Source: Sutcliffiella horikoshii (GTDB lineage Bacteria; Bacillota; Bacilli; Bacillales; Bacillaceae_I). From it: DNA of 64,000 bases. Made by a program: the position numbers and the translations under genes. Shown here in pieces: positions 33,615-42,216 of the stretch (position 1 is its first letter; the number at the start of each line of letters is the position of its first letter). The stretch lies in contig NZ_CP082918.1 in NCBI RefSeq assembly GCF_019931755.1, forward strand, positions 1,654,001 to 1,718,000. Direction: 5' to 3'. Under the pieces are notes generated by a model. It saw only the letters and a program-made list of their open reading frames with translations. It was not told the origin of the DNA and did not search any database.

Positions 33615-35126
33615 TTATTGGGCTGAAGCTAGAGCATGTTCCGTGTTCTTTTCCATAAGTGAGATGAAAATATCAACATACTCGGGGTCCCATTGGGTGC
33701 CGCTTCCGCTTTGCAGAATAGCCAGTGCCTTTTCCTTTTTCATCCCTAACCGATATGGACGATCAGATGTCATGGCGTCATAGGCATCCGCAACAGCGAT
33801 GATTCTGCCGAAAAGAGGAATCTCATGACCAATTAATCTATCAGGGTATCCTTTTCCATCAAAGCGTTCATGATGGTTTCTGACACCAGGTATTAATGGA
33901 GACATTGCTTCTTTCGGCTGTACTTGATCTAAAATAGTGGCGCCAAGCATTGGGTGTCGTTTTATTTCTTCAAACTCTAACTCTGAAAGCTTACCGTCCT
34001 TTAATAAAACCTCATCCTTCACTCCAATTTTGCCGATGTCATGAAGAAGGGCGGAGTTCTTTAGCAGCTCAAGCTGATGAGGGGGCAGTCCAGCTTTTTG
34101 GCCAATTAATACGGAGTACCTGCTCACCCTTAATGAATGTCCTGCTGTATATGGGTCACGCGCATCAAGGGTGGTGGAGAGGGTTTGATAAAAACTTTCC
34201 ATCAACAGCCTATTGGTTTCATTTCTCTCCTCAAGTCCTTGCACCATGGAGTTAAACCCTTGAATTACTTGAGAAAATTCATCAGAATACAATTCTTTAG
34301 CGGGTGATAGTTTGTTATTTTCTACATTGTGCATCCCTTTTAACAATTGCGTGATGGGTTGGATGATGTCTTTAAATAACAAAAATGCCCCAAAAGAAGA
34401 AAACGCGGCAGCAATGAATAGAATCAATACTCCCCAATTCCAGAAATCCACTTCCAGAGAAATCGTTTCAAAGCGAACTTCGGTTGCCAGGCTGAATAAA
34501 AGAACGGGGAAAATTCCGATGAACAACGCGCTTACTAGAAACTTAGTGCGTAAAGACACGATAATATCGCCATGTATAGACAAAGATAAGCGATAGATGT
34601 TCTGTGCAGCTTCCTGTAGACAATCCAAAACAGGCCTTATTGCTTTGACTGTAAGGAAGTACTCGATGAACGCATGCATTCCCGCAATTAGCAGAGCACC
34701 AAGAGATGCAAGAAATACATATCGAAATGGCATGTTTAAAAGCCCGAGTCGTATGCAGATGATCGCGAGGATGATGGCGGGAACAGAGAGCCCAAGCAGG
34801 TGGGGACCTATTATTCTTTTCACTGTTAAAACGGGAAAACGTTGAATATGTAAAAAAGCTTTCTGATAGTCAGCATATGTATTCTCTGTTTTTGTAAGTA
34901 TCGCTTTGATCGGTTGCAGTTGTTTGTGGAAAGCATAGAATTCACAAAGTACCATGATAAAAGCAGAGGTTAGTAAAATGCTGATCATTACATTTATTTC
35001 AGAAAGGGATAGGTTCAAAGTAGAGAAGATAAGGATGCCGCCTACCCCGAGAACTGCTATGGAAGAACCAAGTATATAATTTATAACAAGCTGTTTCACA
35101 AAACGACTATATGTTTGCTGGTGCAA
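33615..35126 (-). CDS. Membrane HD-GYP domain protein, probable c-di-GMP phosphodiesterase
   Basis: 503 residues. About six membrane helices occupy 1-260, a HAMP-like linker about 260-315 ('LFKDIIQPITQLLKGMHNVEN'), and an HD-GYP domain the rest: 'DPYTAGHSLRVSRYSV', 'ALLHDIGKIGV' (HD pair), 'NHHERFDGKGYPD' (GYP motif) and 'IIAVADAYDAMTSDRPYR'. All metal ligands look intact, so hydrolysis of cyclic-di-GMP is plausible. The frame is open 48 bp further upstream, but AAAGGAAGGGA sits just before the TTG at 35126, so that start is chosen. It is inserted between ykyB and ykuD relative to the order I know from B. subtilis. Confidence 0.85.
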   Translation of the reverse strand: MHQQTYSRFVKQLVINYILGSSIAVLGVGGILIFSTLNLSLSEINVMISILLTSAFIMVLCEFYAFHKQLQPIKAILTKTENTYADYQKAFLHIQRFPVLTVKRIIGPHLLGLSVPAIILAIICIRLGLLNMPFRYVFLASLGALLIAGMHAFIEYFLTVKAIRPVLDCLQEAAQNIYRLSLSIHGDIIVSLRTKFLVSALFIGIFPVLLFSLATEVRFETISLEVDFWNWGVLILFIAAAFSSFGAFLLFKDIIQPITQLLKGMHNVENNKLSPAKELYSDEFSQVIQGFNSMVQGLEERNETNRLLMESFYQTLSTTLDARDPYTAGHSLRVSRYSVLIGQKAGLPPHQLELLKNSALLHDIGKIGVKDEVLLKDGKLSELEFEEIKRHPMLGATILDQVQPKEAMSPLIPGVRNHHERFDGKGYPDRLIGHEIPLFGRIIAVADAYDAMTSDRPYRLGMKKEKALAILQSGSGTQWDPEYVDIFISLMEKNTEHALASAQ

Positions 35127-35221
35127 GAAATCCCTTCCTTTATCACTAAATATTTCTAGTACAATTATAATCAATCTTAACGGTATGTTCTAGTAAATTT
35201 GTTGGATATGGAAAGTAAATG

Positions 35222-35722
35222 TTATTGAGGGCGAATTTGAACACGAGTCCCATTAGGTACTATTGATGCAAGTTGAAGGACATCTTGGTTATACATACGG
35301 ACACATCCGCGAGAGACAGCATTTCCAATAGAGCTTGGATCATTCGTTCCGTGAATTCCATAAGATAATTTAGAGAGGGAGAGCCACATTGCGCCAAATG
35401 GACCACCAGGGTTAGGTTGTCGGTTTACGATAATATAATTTCCTACAGGTGTCTCAAAGAGCATCCTGCCTACTGCGATGGGATATGTTTTAATGATGGT
35501 CCCGTTTTCCTTTAGGACCAACTTTCTGTTTGCAATGGATATTTCGATGGAATAGGGGATGGTATTTGCATCAGGCAGACCGGGAATGATGATTTGCTGA
35601 CCAGGATATATTACATTAGGGTTTGATATGGAATTTACCGCCAAAATCTCCGCTAATGGCCGCCGATAATCCAACGAAATAGAACTAAGCGTTTCCCCAC
35701 GCCTCACAACATGTACAGCCAC
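35222..35722 (-). CDS. ykuD: LysM-bearing L,D-transpeptidase YkuD
   Basis: 166 residues. A LysM module at about 3-47 ('[17 protein letters not shown]...YPGQQIIIP') is followed by the YkuD catalytic domain, with H124 in '[20 protein letters not shown]' and catalytic C140 in 'SRGCVRM'. It forms meso-DAP cross-links in peptidoglycan. In B. subtilis it is found in spores and lacks a normal signal peptide, as here. The frame runs 39 bp upstream to an ATG, but AAAGAGGTG places the start at the GTG at 35722 and gives the family N-terminus. Confidence 0.92.
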   Translation of the reverse strand: MAVHVVRRGETLSSISLDYRRPLAEILAVNSISNPNVIYPGQQIIIPGLPDANTIPYSIEISIANRKLVLKENGTIIKTYPIAVGRMLFETPVGNYIIVNRQPNPGGPFGAMWLSLSKLSYGIHGTNDPSSIGNAVSRGCVRMYNQDVLQLASIVPNGTRVQIRPQ

Positions 35723-35774
35723 CACACTCACCTCTTTCATAATAAATATGTTAACAAGCATTTTAGAGTTTTAT

Positions 35775-35908
35775 AGCTGTTGATTGGAGCAAAAGGCGAA
35801 GACTCCAGCGGGGGAGTAGCGACAATGTTGAGACCCCGCAGGGCGCAGCCCGAGGAGGCTCAAGGTCGCCCCGTGGAAAGCGAAGCCGTTTGCGGAAATC
35901 AACAGCGG
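35775..35908 (+). repeat. Dispersed structured repeat, solo right arm D
   Basis: Only the right-arm type is present, from AGCTGTTGATTGGAGC to AATCAACAGCGG. The outer stem GCTGTTGATT/AATCAACAGC is perfect and the inner stem is GCGAC/GTCGC. There is no left arm or conserved spacer. It is antisense to ykuD and the next gene. Confidence 0.9.
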
Positions 35909-35974
35909 TGTGTAACAGTTATCTTAAAAAAGCCGATGCATAGTGAGCAGCGGCTTTAAGTTACAATCAATCCA

Positions 35975-36166
35975 TTATCTATAATAAGGATAAGGTGGAT
36001 ACGGTCTTGGGTACGGTCCTGGATATGGTCCATAATAAGGGTATGGTGGGTAAAAAGGTCTAGGAGCTAAAAGAGAACCTACTGCCAATCCCCCTAAAAA
36101 CGGAAAAAAAGGAAACCCGAAACCTAATCCTCCAATAAATCTGTTATTCGGGTAGTTTCGATACAT
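35975..36166 (-). CDS. Small Pro/Tyr/Gly-rich protein
   Basis: About 63 residues. The N-terminal half has a hydrophobic, Gly/Phe-rich stretch ('GGLGFGFPFFPFLGGLAVGSLLA'), and the C-terminal half is a run of short Pro-Tyr repeats of the PYP/PYPYY kind. Proteins of this composition in Bacillus are often spore-coat or surface components, but I cannot name it. Perfect GGAGG before tandem ATG codons supports a real gene; spacing favours 36166 over 36172. It lies between ykuD and ykuE on the same strand. Confidence 0.7.
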   Translation of the reverse strand: MYRNYPNNRFIGGLGFGFPFFPFLGGLAVGSLLAPRPFYPPYPYYGPYPGPYPRPYPPYPYYR

Positions 36167-36243
36167 AGACATATGCCTCCTTTATAGGGTCTCTATAAGG
36201 TATGGCAATGTTAAATGGGTTGCGCTTGTACCGAGTAGCCCAT

Positions 36244-37140
36244 TTATCGGCGTTCTAAAGTAAAAAATGCAATTTCAGGCGGGGCCAAAAAGCGATAAGG
36301 TTCTCTAGTAGTACCCAGACCTTTATTCACATATAAGGTTAAATCATCCAAATGATAAAAACCTTCATAAAACTTGGATCCTAAAGGAGGAGTAATGAGC
36401 GGACCGAAAAACGGAATCTGCACTTGTCCTCCATGGGAGTGACCAGAAAGTTGCAGATTTACATGAAACTGCTCTGCTATTGAGTCAGCTGCATCCCCTT
36501 CATGAGCCAATAATATTGTATAAGCGTCTTCAGGAATAGCACGCAGAGTTTCATTGAAATCAGGTCTCCCTAGCATCAAATCATCCACACCAGCAATGTA
36601 TATTATGCTTTTGTCTATTAATTCTATTGTCGTATTCTCGTTTTTTAACACGGTGAAACCGGAAGTCTCCATTATTTCCTCATACGTCTCTGTTCCATAT
36701 CCTCCATGATCGTGGTTTCCATAAATCGCAAATTTTCCAAGTGGAGCCTTGATTTGTTTCAAAATATTTATAAGGTTGTAGGAGCCATCGTACTCTAACG
36801 GGTTGTCCATTAAATCTCCTGTAAAAAAGACAATATCCGGTTCCTCTTCATTAATCAGACGTACTACTTTTTCTAACTCTGCTTGCCCGAAATGATGGCC
36901 AACATGCGTATCAGAAAATTGAGCAATCTTTATTCCGGAAAAACTTTTAGGGATATTAGGGTGCTTAATCGTATGTTTTAATTTGTTCATTTGCTTTGGT
37001 TCTATATATCTAGCATAAAAATAGCCTGCACCAGTTGTCAGTAAAACGGTGAATACTATTGTAAAGATTCGTTTAAAAAAGCCTCGTCTCGTTATTTTAC
37101 TCATATATATACCAACCTTACCTATCATAATATCAACCAT
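36244..37140 (-). CDS. ykuE: Tat-exported metallophosphoesterase YkuE
   Basis: 298 residues. A twin-arginine-like signal 'TRRGFFKRIFTIVFTVLL' is near 17-34. The calcineurin-type phosphoesterase domain has all metal motifs: 'FSDTHVGHHF', 'GDLMDNP', 'GNHDHGG', 'LAHEGDAAD' and 'GHSHGGQ'. B. subtilis YkuE is a Tat substrate sent to the cell wall. The ATG at 37140 has AAAGGTG upstream. A start at 37104 nearer the Arg pair is also possible. The physiological substrate is not known. Confidence 0.9.
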   Translation of the reverse strand: MVDIMIGKVGIYMSKITRRGFFKRIFTIVFTVLLTTGAGYFYARYIEPKQMNKLKHTIKHPNIPKSFSGIKIAQFSDTHVGHHFGQAELEKVVRLINEEEPDIVFFTGDLMDNPLEYDGSYNLINILKQIKAPLGKFAIYGNHDHGGYGTETYEEIMETSGFTVLKNENTTIELIDKSIIYIAGVDDLMLGRPDFNETLRAIPEDAYTILLAHEGDAADSIAEQFHVNLQLSGHSHGGQVQIPFFGPLITPPLGSKFYEGFYHLDDLTLYVNKGLGTTREPYRFLAPPEIAFFTLERR

Positions 37141-37282
37141 TATAGCACCTTTTAGAGGTGAATTTCTCTTTCTATCTTTCTACTTTTATATGGAAACTTT
37201 TTGTATAAATTTTATAAAACATTTTAATTATTTTGAATATTAGGTTAGAATAGTATAGAGACATAGGATTGGGGGAGATTTT

Positions 37283-38050
37283 ATGGGAGAAAAGAAAGTT
37301 GTCATCGTTACTGGTGGCTCTAGCGGTATGGGGAAATATATGGCTTTGAAGTTCGCTCAAGAAGGTTACAATGTGGTGATTACCGGTCGTGATCTTGATC
37401 GACTTGCGCAAGCCAAAGCGGAGATTGAGGGACATGATGGCGAAGTCTTGACCGTTCAGATGGATGTAAGGGAGCCTGAGCATGTGGAGAGAATGGTTAA
37501 GTTGACGGACGAAGCATTTGGTAGAATCGATGTGCTTGTCAACAATGCAGCTGGAAACTTTATCTGCCCGGCCGAAAAATTATCTGTTAATGGGTGGAAA
37601 TCTGTCATTGACATCGTCTTGAATGGAACGTTTTATTGTAGCTCTGCAGTGGGTAATTATTGGATGCAACGGAATGTTAAAGGCAGCATGATTAACATGG
37701 TAGCCACTTATGCCTGGAATGCAGGAGCAGGTGTGGTGCATTCTGCTGCAGCCAAAGCAGGAGTCCTTTCCCTTACAAGAACCCTTGCGGTTGAGTGGGG
37801 AACCAAATACGGAATCCGAGTGAACGCAATTGCTCCAGGACCAATCGAAAGAACTGGCGGGGCAGACAAATTGATGCAATCGGAGGAAGAGGCTAAAAAA
37901 GTTGCGGAAAGTGTCCCGTTGAAACGTTTTGGAACACCTGAAGAAATCGCAGAATTAGCATTCTTCCTTAGCTCCGAAAAAGCCGCCTACATAAATGGAG
38001 AATGCGTAACCATGGACGGCGGACAATGGCTACAACCATTTCCGTTTTAA
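37283..38050 (+). CDS. fadH: 2,4-dienoyl-CoA reductase, SDR family
   Basis: 255 residues. NADP-binding 'VTGGSSGMGKYMA' near 9-21, 'VLVNNAAGNFICPAEKL' and 'RVNAIAPGPIERTGG' are SDR hallmarks. The usual YxxxK is replaced by H-S-A-A-A-K in 'GAGVVHSAAAKAGVLSL', as in mammalian-type 2,4-dienoyl-CoA reductases. It reduces 2,4-dienoyl-CoA intermediates of unsaturated fatty acid oxidation. B. subtilis YkuF/FadH occupies the same place after ykuE. GGGGGAG precedes the ATG. The gene is followed within 16 bp by repeat E. Confidence 0.9.
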   Translation: MGEKKVVIVTGGSSGMGKYMALKFAQEGYNVVITGRDLDRLAQAKAEIEGHDGEVLTVQMDVREPEHVERMVKLTDEAFGRIDVLVNNAAGNFICPAEKLSVNGWKSVIDIVLNGTFYCSSAVGNYWMQRNVKGSMINMVATYAWNAGAGVVHSAAAKAGVLSLTRTLAVEWGTKYGIRVNAIAPGPIERTGGADKLMQSEEEAKKVAESVPLKRFGTPEEIAELAFFLSSEKAAYINGECVTMDGGQWLQPFPF

Positions 38051-38065
38051 GTCATAGTGATTTAT

Positions 38066-38196
38066 AGCTGTTAATTGGAGCAAAAGGCGAAGACTCCTGC
38101 GGGGGAGTAGCGGCAATGTTGAGACCCCTGAAGCGTTGTGAGGAGGCTCAAGGTCGCCCCGCGGAAAGCGAAGCCATTTGCGGAAATTAACAGCGG
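38066..38196 (+). repeat. Dispersed structured repeat, solo right arm E
   Basis: AGCTGTTAATTGGAGC to AATTAACAGCGG. The outer stem is GCTGTTAATT/AATTAACAGC, a compensated G-C to A-T change compared with copies C and D. No left arm or spacer is present. A spurious open frame runs from it into the next gene. Confidence 0.9.
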
Positions 38197-38212
38197 TTGT
38201 AAGAAAGGTAAT

Positions 38213-38258
38213 AGCTCGAGTAAAGCAATTTTTTATATTGCTTTACCGGGCTTTTTTT
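38213..38258 (+). terminator. Terminator downstream of fadH and repeat E
   Basis: AGTAAAGCAAT pairs with ATTGCTTTAC around a T-rich loop and extends imperfectly through CTCGAG/CCGGG to a T run. Confidence 0.8.
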
Positions 38259-38314
38259 CATACTTGTATACCGGTTTTGCTCATACTAAGCAAAAGCAAC
38301 AAGGAGGAAACACA

Positions 38315-38887
38315 ATGAGCATCTATTACAAATATGATTGGGATGAAGAAAATAAAGAACTGACCGTCTATATAAACCCAACAGAAGCATTCTATGAGTT
38401 TTCCGTCGAATACGCCAGCAACCATGAAAAACTATCAAAAAGAAAAAATCTACTGGATTCAGCAAGAAAATTGGCATCAGAAGTGTTGCCCAAAGGGACG
38501 GTTGTCAATAGCTATCGAGTGAAATTTCAACAATTTCTGATCGCTGTACTGGATGAAAAGAATGGAGCCACAAGAGAATTTTTGGAAGGTCCGGCTTGCG
38601 GTAATTACAAAGTGAAACAAAATGACACGTTAAGAGACATAGCGGCAAAATTTTCAATGGACGAAAAAACCTTAAGACAAGTAAATAATATGGAAGATGA
38701 CTCTTTATTTATAGGTATGAATCTTAAGGTACCGTGCTATCTCCACACAGTGGTAACTTCAGATAGTTTGCTGAAAATTGCCCAAAGATATGACATTTCA
38801 CGTGATTCAATTAGGCAATTAAACAAATTGGAAACGGACTGCTTGAAAATCGGACAAGAACTAAAGATCCCAAAAAGGTTGAAATAA
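38315..38887 (+). CDS. Double-LysM protein without signal peptide
   Basis: 190 residues. The N-terminal 90 residues are polar and mixed alpha/beta ('YYKYDWDEENKELTVYINPTEAFYEFSVEY') with no signal peptide. Two LysM-like modules follow: 'NYKVKQNDTLRDIAAKFSMDEKTLRQVNNM' (about 102-145) and 'TVVTSDSLLKIAQRYDISRDSIRQLNKL' (about 147-190). The arrangement could suit a protein packed in the spore, like YkuD or SafA, but that is inference. AAGGAGGAAA precedes the ATG at 38315. The longer open frame upstream is repeat E read through. Confidence 0.82.
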   Translation: MSIYYKYDWDEENKELTVYINPTEAFYEFSVEYASNHEKLSKRKNLLDSARKLASEVLPKGTVVNSYRVKFQQFLIAVLDEKNGATREFLEGPACGNYKVKQNDTLRDIAAKFSMDEKTLRQVNNMEDDSLFIGMNLKVPCYLHTVVTSDSLLKIAQRYDISRDSIRQLNKLETDCLKIGQELKIPKRLK

Positions 38888-38972
38888 AATAGCGTCACCT
38901 TTTTATTTTCGCGTCATAAATTGCGCTGTATCATGATATAATCGTTCCAAACAAGACAAAGGGGAGAACGAG

Positions 38973-40190
38973 ATGGATCCACTTGATATTATGACAAATA
39001 TCGAAAAGGTCACCCCTTATTATCAAGCAATTTTCAGTGCCGATGCCCAAGAAATAATTGGGTATGAAGTGCTTGGAAGATTTGAGATGGAGAACGGTGA
39101 TGTGAAAAGTTTAGGGGCATTTTTTCGCGACAATTCAGTGCCTGGGGAATACCAGCTCGAAGTGGATAAAGTTATCATAAATAAAGCTTTAACCTATTAT
39201 ACCGAGCAAGATTGCACGTTAAAGTTATTTTTTAATCAAAATGCAGAACTTCTTTTGGAGGATCAGGGTGAATCCTTGCTTGAACTCCTTTTGACATATG
39301 TTCCAAAAGGGTTAAAGCTTGAGAATATTGTAATTGAAGTAGATGAACGTTCTTCTAAGGAAGGGGAAGAATTTCTTCAGCATCTTTTCAATTACTATAG
39401 GACTTACGGTATCCAACTTTCTGTAGCAAACATCGGGGATGACGGTGCAAATATGGATCGAATTGGACGCTTGAACCCTAACATACTAAAGGTTAACTTA
39501 GAAATCCTGCGTCAATCATATGAAGTTGCAGCTCATCAAGATATCTTGCATTCATTGTCCATCCTATCTAGAAAAATAGGAGCTGCGTTGATGTATGAGA
39601 ATATGGAAGCATCGTTTCAATTACAGTATGCTTGGAGAAATGGTGGAAGGTACTATCAGGGTTACTATTTGCATAAACCTGGACCGTTCTTTATTGACAT
39701 TAACCATGCAAAGGAAGTTCTTGTAGAAAAGTTCCAGCAGTTTATTCGATATGAAAAAAGGAAATTACATGCCATACACCAATTTACCGGAATGCTTCAA
39801 ACTAGACTTCAGCCACTTATTTTGAAAGGGCATAACCTAGAAGAATATGATGAATGGTTGCAATCTATCGCAGACGAACTTACAAACATTAGCTTTCGTA
39901 TGTATGTTTGTGATGAAAATGGATTCCAACTCTCCTCCAATCTCTTGAAAGATAATGGAAAGTGGAAAGCAAACAGGACTTATAAAGGGAAAAACTGGAG
40001 TTGGAGACCTTATTTTCTTGAACATGTCATGAAAATGAGCATGGAGAAAAAAGGAATATTATCGGACTTGTACAGTGATATTGAGTCAGGTGAAAGTGTT
40101 CGCACCTATTCTTGTCTTATTACACAAAATCGGTTCCTCTATGTGGATATTTCTTATGAGTATTTATATGAAAACCAGGATCTTTTATAA
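38973..40190 (+). CDS. ykuI: YkuI: EAL-domain and PAS-like C-terminal cyclic-di-GMP-binding protein
   Basis: 405 residues. A degenerate EAL domain covers about 1-250: 'EIIGYEVLGRFE' stands for the EAL motif, 'FFNQN', 'IEVDERSS' and 'SVANIGDDGANMDR' replace the metal-binding regions. A PAS-like YkuI_C domain covers about 260-405 ('ISFRMYVCDENGFQLSSNL...NWSWRPYFLEHVMKM'). B. subtilis YkuI binds cyclic-di-GMP but shows no phosphodiesterase activity. In this copy further acidic positions are altered, so a sensor role is likely. AAAGGGGAGA precedes the ATG. Confidence 0.92.
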   Translation: MDPLDIMTNIEKVTPYYQAIFSADAQEIIGYEVLGRFEMENGDVKSLGAFFRDNSVPGEYQLEVDKVIINKALTYYTEQDCTLKLFFNQNAELLLEDQGESLLELLLTYVPKGLKLENIVIEVDERSSKEGEEFLQHLFNYYRTYGIQLSVANIGDDGANMDRIGRLNPNILKVNLEILRQSYEVAAHQDILHSLSILSRKIGAALMYENMEASFQLQYAWRNGGRYYQGYYLHKPGPFFIDINHAKEVLVEKFQQFIRYEKRKLHAIHQFTGMLQTRLQPLILKGHNLEEYDEWLQSIADELTNISFRMYVCDENGFQLSSNLLKDNGKWKANRTYKGKNWSWRPYFLEHVMKMSMEKKGILSDLYSDIESGESVRTYSCLITQNRFLYVDISYEYLYENQDLL

Positions 40191-40255
40191 GCAATGAATA
40201 GAATTTATCCGTTTGTTTACCTTAAGAGTATAGTATGCTCGGTGAGGTGATTGAA

Positions 40256-40492
40256 ATGGGATCTTTTGATTTTATTCTGGCAATTCTAGCATTAATTATT
40301 GTTGCTGGTGCGATGGTCTATACGTATAAAATTGGACGTCAAGCAGATACACAGGCAACAACCCAAGATTCTTCCATTAGTGAAAAAGTTCAAGATCATC
40401 ATGTGCTTAGGAATCCGGTTTTTTTGGCCTATTTAGTAGCAGCTGTATTAATATTGATGTATATCGTCTATGCTGCTTTACGTACTAACTGA
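40256..40492 (+). CDS. Small two-span membrane protein
   Basis: 78 residues, not recognised. Two hydrophobic segments, about 4-24 ('FILAILALIIVAGAMVYTYK') and 52-74 ('PVFLAYLVAAVLILMYIVYA'), are joined by a polar Gln/Thr/Ser-rich loop. GGTGAGGTG fixes the ATG at 40256; the GTG-like codons upstream are part of that site. Located between ykuI and a secreted hypothetical protein, with its own terminator. Confidence 0.72.
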   Translation: MGSFDFILAILALIIVAGAMVYTYKIGRQADTQATTQDSSISEKVQDHHVLRNPVFLAYLVAAVLILMYIVYAALRTN

Positions 40493-40504
40493 GTATAATA
40501 AAGT

Positions 40505-40538
40505 AAGCCCCTTGCAGAAATTGTAAGGGGTTTTTGTG
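40505..40538 (+). terminator. Rho-independent terminator
   Basis: AGCCCCTTGCA pairs with TGTAAGGGGTT, followed by five T residues. Confidence 0.88.
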
Positions 40539-40678
40539 TTTGGAGTTGAGTCAGAAGGGTAGTGGTAAAGAGAGTGAATAATTTGTCAGTTTTCAACGTA
40601 ATTTTACGAACGGTTTCGAACCCTTGTCCGCTCTGTTCTTGATACAATTAGAACACATCATCTGAGGAGGAGAATGGA

Positions 40679-41359
40679 TTGCTTAAAAATATGTCAGGAA
40701 TTATTGCCATTATAACCATTATATTTTTCGGATCAAGTTATGCCAGTGCTGAACAATCCCCTGGAGACCAAGAAGTATATTCCTTTTTGAAAGATGCGTT
40801 TCAATCACAGCTTTCCCTGGGAGAAAAACATCATTCGTTAGAGGAAATTGATCAGATATTAGATCCGTATTTTACAAAAGAGTATCAACAATCTTTCCAG
40901 AAAGAACATCTATTTAAAGAAGAAGCAGGCTATATAACCTACGGAACCGACTTTCCCGCATATTACATTCCATTCTTTAGCTATGATGAAGAAACGAAAG
41001 TGGTGAAAGGCAAAGATGGTGAGATAATTGTTTATGAATTCTTCGCTTCCGATGAGGATATGCCTAGTCTTTATGATGACCACTATGAGTATGTAAAGCT
41101 ACAAGAAACATCCACAGGCTGGATCGTGAAAGACTATGGGTTTGAATATGAAATGCCTGATTTTGTGAAAAGCAATGAAAATGAACGAGAAGTCTCTATA
41201 GTCAACACATTCTCCAAGACAGATGTTAGTTTAAATAGAATTTATCCATTTGGAATGTTTGCATATCCCTTTTTTCATTCCTTACCAGTAACAATCCCGA
41301 TGATGGCTTCTCATTTACTTCAAGATTTTAATCAGAAGAGCTTTCTTGTGACAAGATAA
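40679..41359 (+). CDS. Secreted DUF3993-like protein
   Basis: 226 residues. Signal peptide about 1-25 with cleavage after ASA. The mature part is helical at first ('DQEVYSFLKDAFQSQLSLGE', 'IDQILDPYFTKEYQQSF') then beta-rich. 'YGTDFPAYYIPFFSYDEETKVV' and 'IIVYEFFASDEDMPSLYDDHYEYVKL' fit a family I remember as DUF3993 from Bacillus. Function unknown. TTG start with GAGGAGG eight bases upstream. The next gene is on the opposite strand. Confidence 0.75.
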   Translation: MLKNMSGIIAIITIIFFGSSYASAEQSPGDQEVYSFLKDAFQSQLSLGEKHHSLEEIDQILDPYFTKEYQQSFQKEHLFKEEAGYITYGTDFPAYYIPFFSYDEETKVVKGKDGEIIVYEFFASDEDMPSLYDDHYEYVKLQETSTGWIVKDYGFEYEMPDFVKSNENEREVSIVNTFSKTDVSLNRIYPFGMFAYPFFHSLPVTIPMMASHLLQDFNQKSFLVTR

Positions 41360-41360
41360 T

Positions 41361-41408
41361 ACCACTAAAAAAAGAGCGTGAAAGAGGTGCTCTTTTTTTT
41401 AGTGGGAA
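41361..41408. terminator. Bidirectional terminator
   Basis: CCACTAAAAAAAGAGC pairs perfectly with GCTCTTTTTTTAGTGG between convergent genes. Confidence 0.92.
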
Positions 41409-41479
41409 TTAATAAAATGCTTTCTTCTACCATCCTATTAGTGGTATGATGTATTCTCTTGCGAAATTAGAACAATTAC

Positions 41480-41716
41480 TTATTCCTCTATGCCTAATAA
41501 ATTTTGCAGTTTTGACAGGTCAAATCCTTTTACAACCTGCTCATCGACTGTTACAGTAGGAGTGGAATAAGACTGTAATTCATGTACTAAATAATCTCTA
41601 GCTTCTAGGTTCTCAGAGATGTCAATCACCTTATAGGAGATATTATGGTGTGTTAAGAATTGTTTTACCACCTGACACGGGGGACAATCAGGTTGAGTAT
41701 AGACGGTTATATTCAT
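41480..41716 (-). CDS. Glutaredoxin-family protein
   Basis: 78 residues, thioredoxin fold. The active site is C11-P-P-C14 in 'TQPDCPPCQVVKQFL'. The cis-Pro and glutathione-side region is 'YSTPTVTVDEQVVKGFDLSKL'. It resembles NrdH/YtnI-like small glutaredoxins, and the electron donor and target are unknown. The frame continues 54 bp upstream, but CGAGGAGC places the ATG at 41716. It is divergent from ykuJ, within a region that is otherwise on the + strand. Confidence 0.87.
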   Translation of the reverse strand: MNITVYTQPDCPPCQVVKQFLTHHNISYKVIDISENLEARDYLVHELQSYSTPTVTVDEQVVKGFDLSKLQNLLGIEE

Positions 41717-41933
41717 GAATACAGCTCCTCGTAAGAAAAAATTCACAACTTCGCATGTTTTATTCGTCATTTTAGACTACAATAAAAGGGAAGTTATGTT
41801 CGAACACTATTATAAATTTGTATTCCTAACTTTTATTTTACCGGATATTGAAAGGTTTTGTACAAAAAAACGAATGGCCTTACAAAACAAGGTGAATGAT
41901 ATAGGTAGGAAGGAATAGAAGGAGAGTTGTTAC

Positions 41934-42173
41934 ATGTCACTATTAGTAGGGATTGTAAAAAGATTGAATGATTTAAAGGAAACATCAGAAGCAGGAAATG
42001 AACCGGCACAGCGCTTTTTTGAAGTAAATGGAGAAAAAGTGTGCAGCGTGAAATTCTTCGACAAGACCAATACATATGAATTGGAAGTATTTCTAAAAGG
42101 GGAAAACCCTAAAACATATCAATTTGACAATATTGATATGATTGCCATTGAAATATTCGACCTGATCCACTAA
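41934..42173 (+). CDS. ykuJ: YkuJ family protein
   Basis: 79 residues, cytosolic. 'SLLVGIVKRLNDLKETS' helix, then a beta sheet 'RFFEVNGEKVCSVKFFDKTNTYELEVF' and a final helix 'NIDMIAIEIFDLI'. This matches YkuJ of B. subtilis, a small protein of known fold but unknown role. AAGGAGAG precedes the ATG. Followed 43 bp later by a YueI-like gene. Confidence 0.9.
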   Translation: MSLLVGIVKRLNDLKETSEAGNEPAQRFFEVNGEKVCSVKFFDKTNTYELEVFLKGENPKTYQFDNIDMIAIEIFDLIH

Positions 42174-42216
42174 GAATTCCAGGGAAACCCGGTATTTCAA
42201 AATGGAGGGAAGTTAC

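Noticed and set aside
38138..38314. 60-residue extension of the double-LysM protein
   Set aside because: It is repeat E and a terminator read in frame. AAGGAGGAAA before 38315 sets the start.
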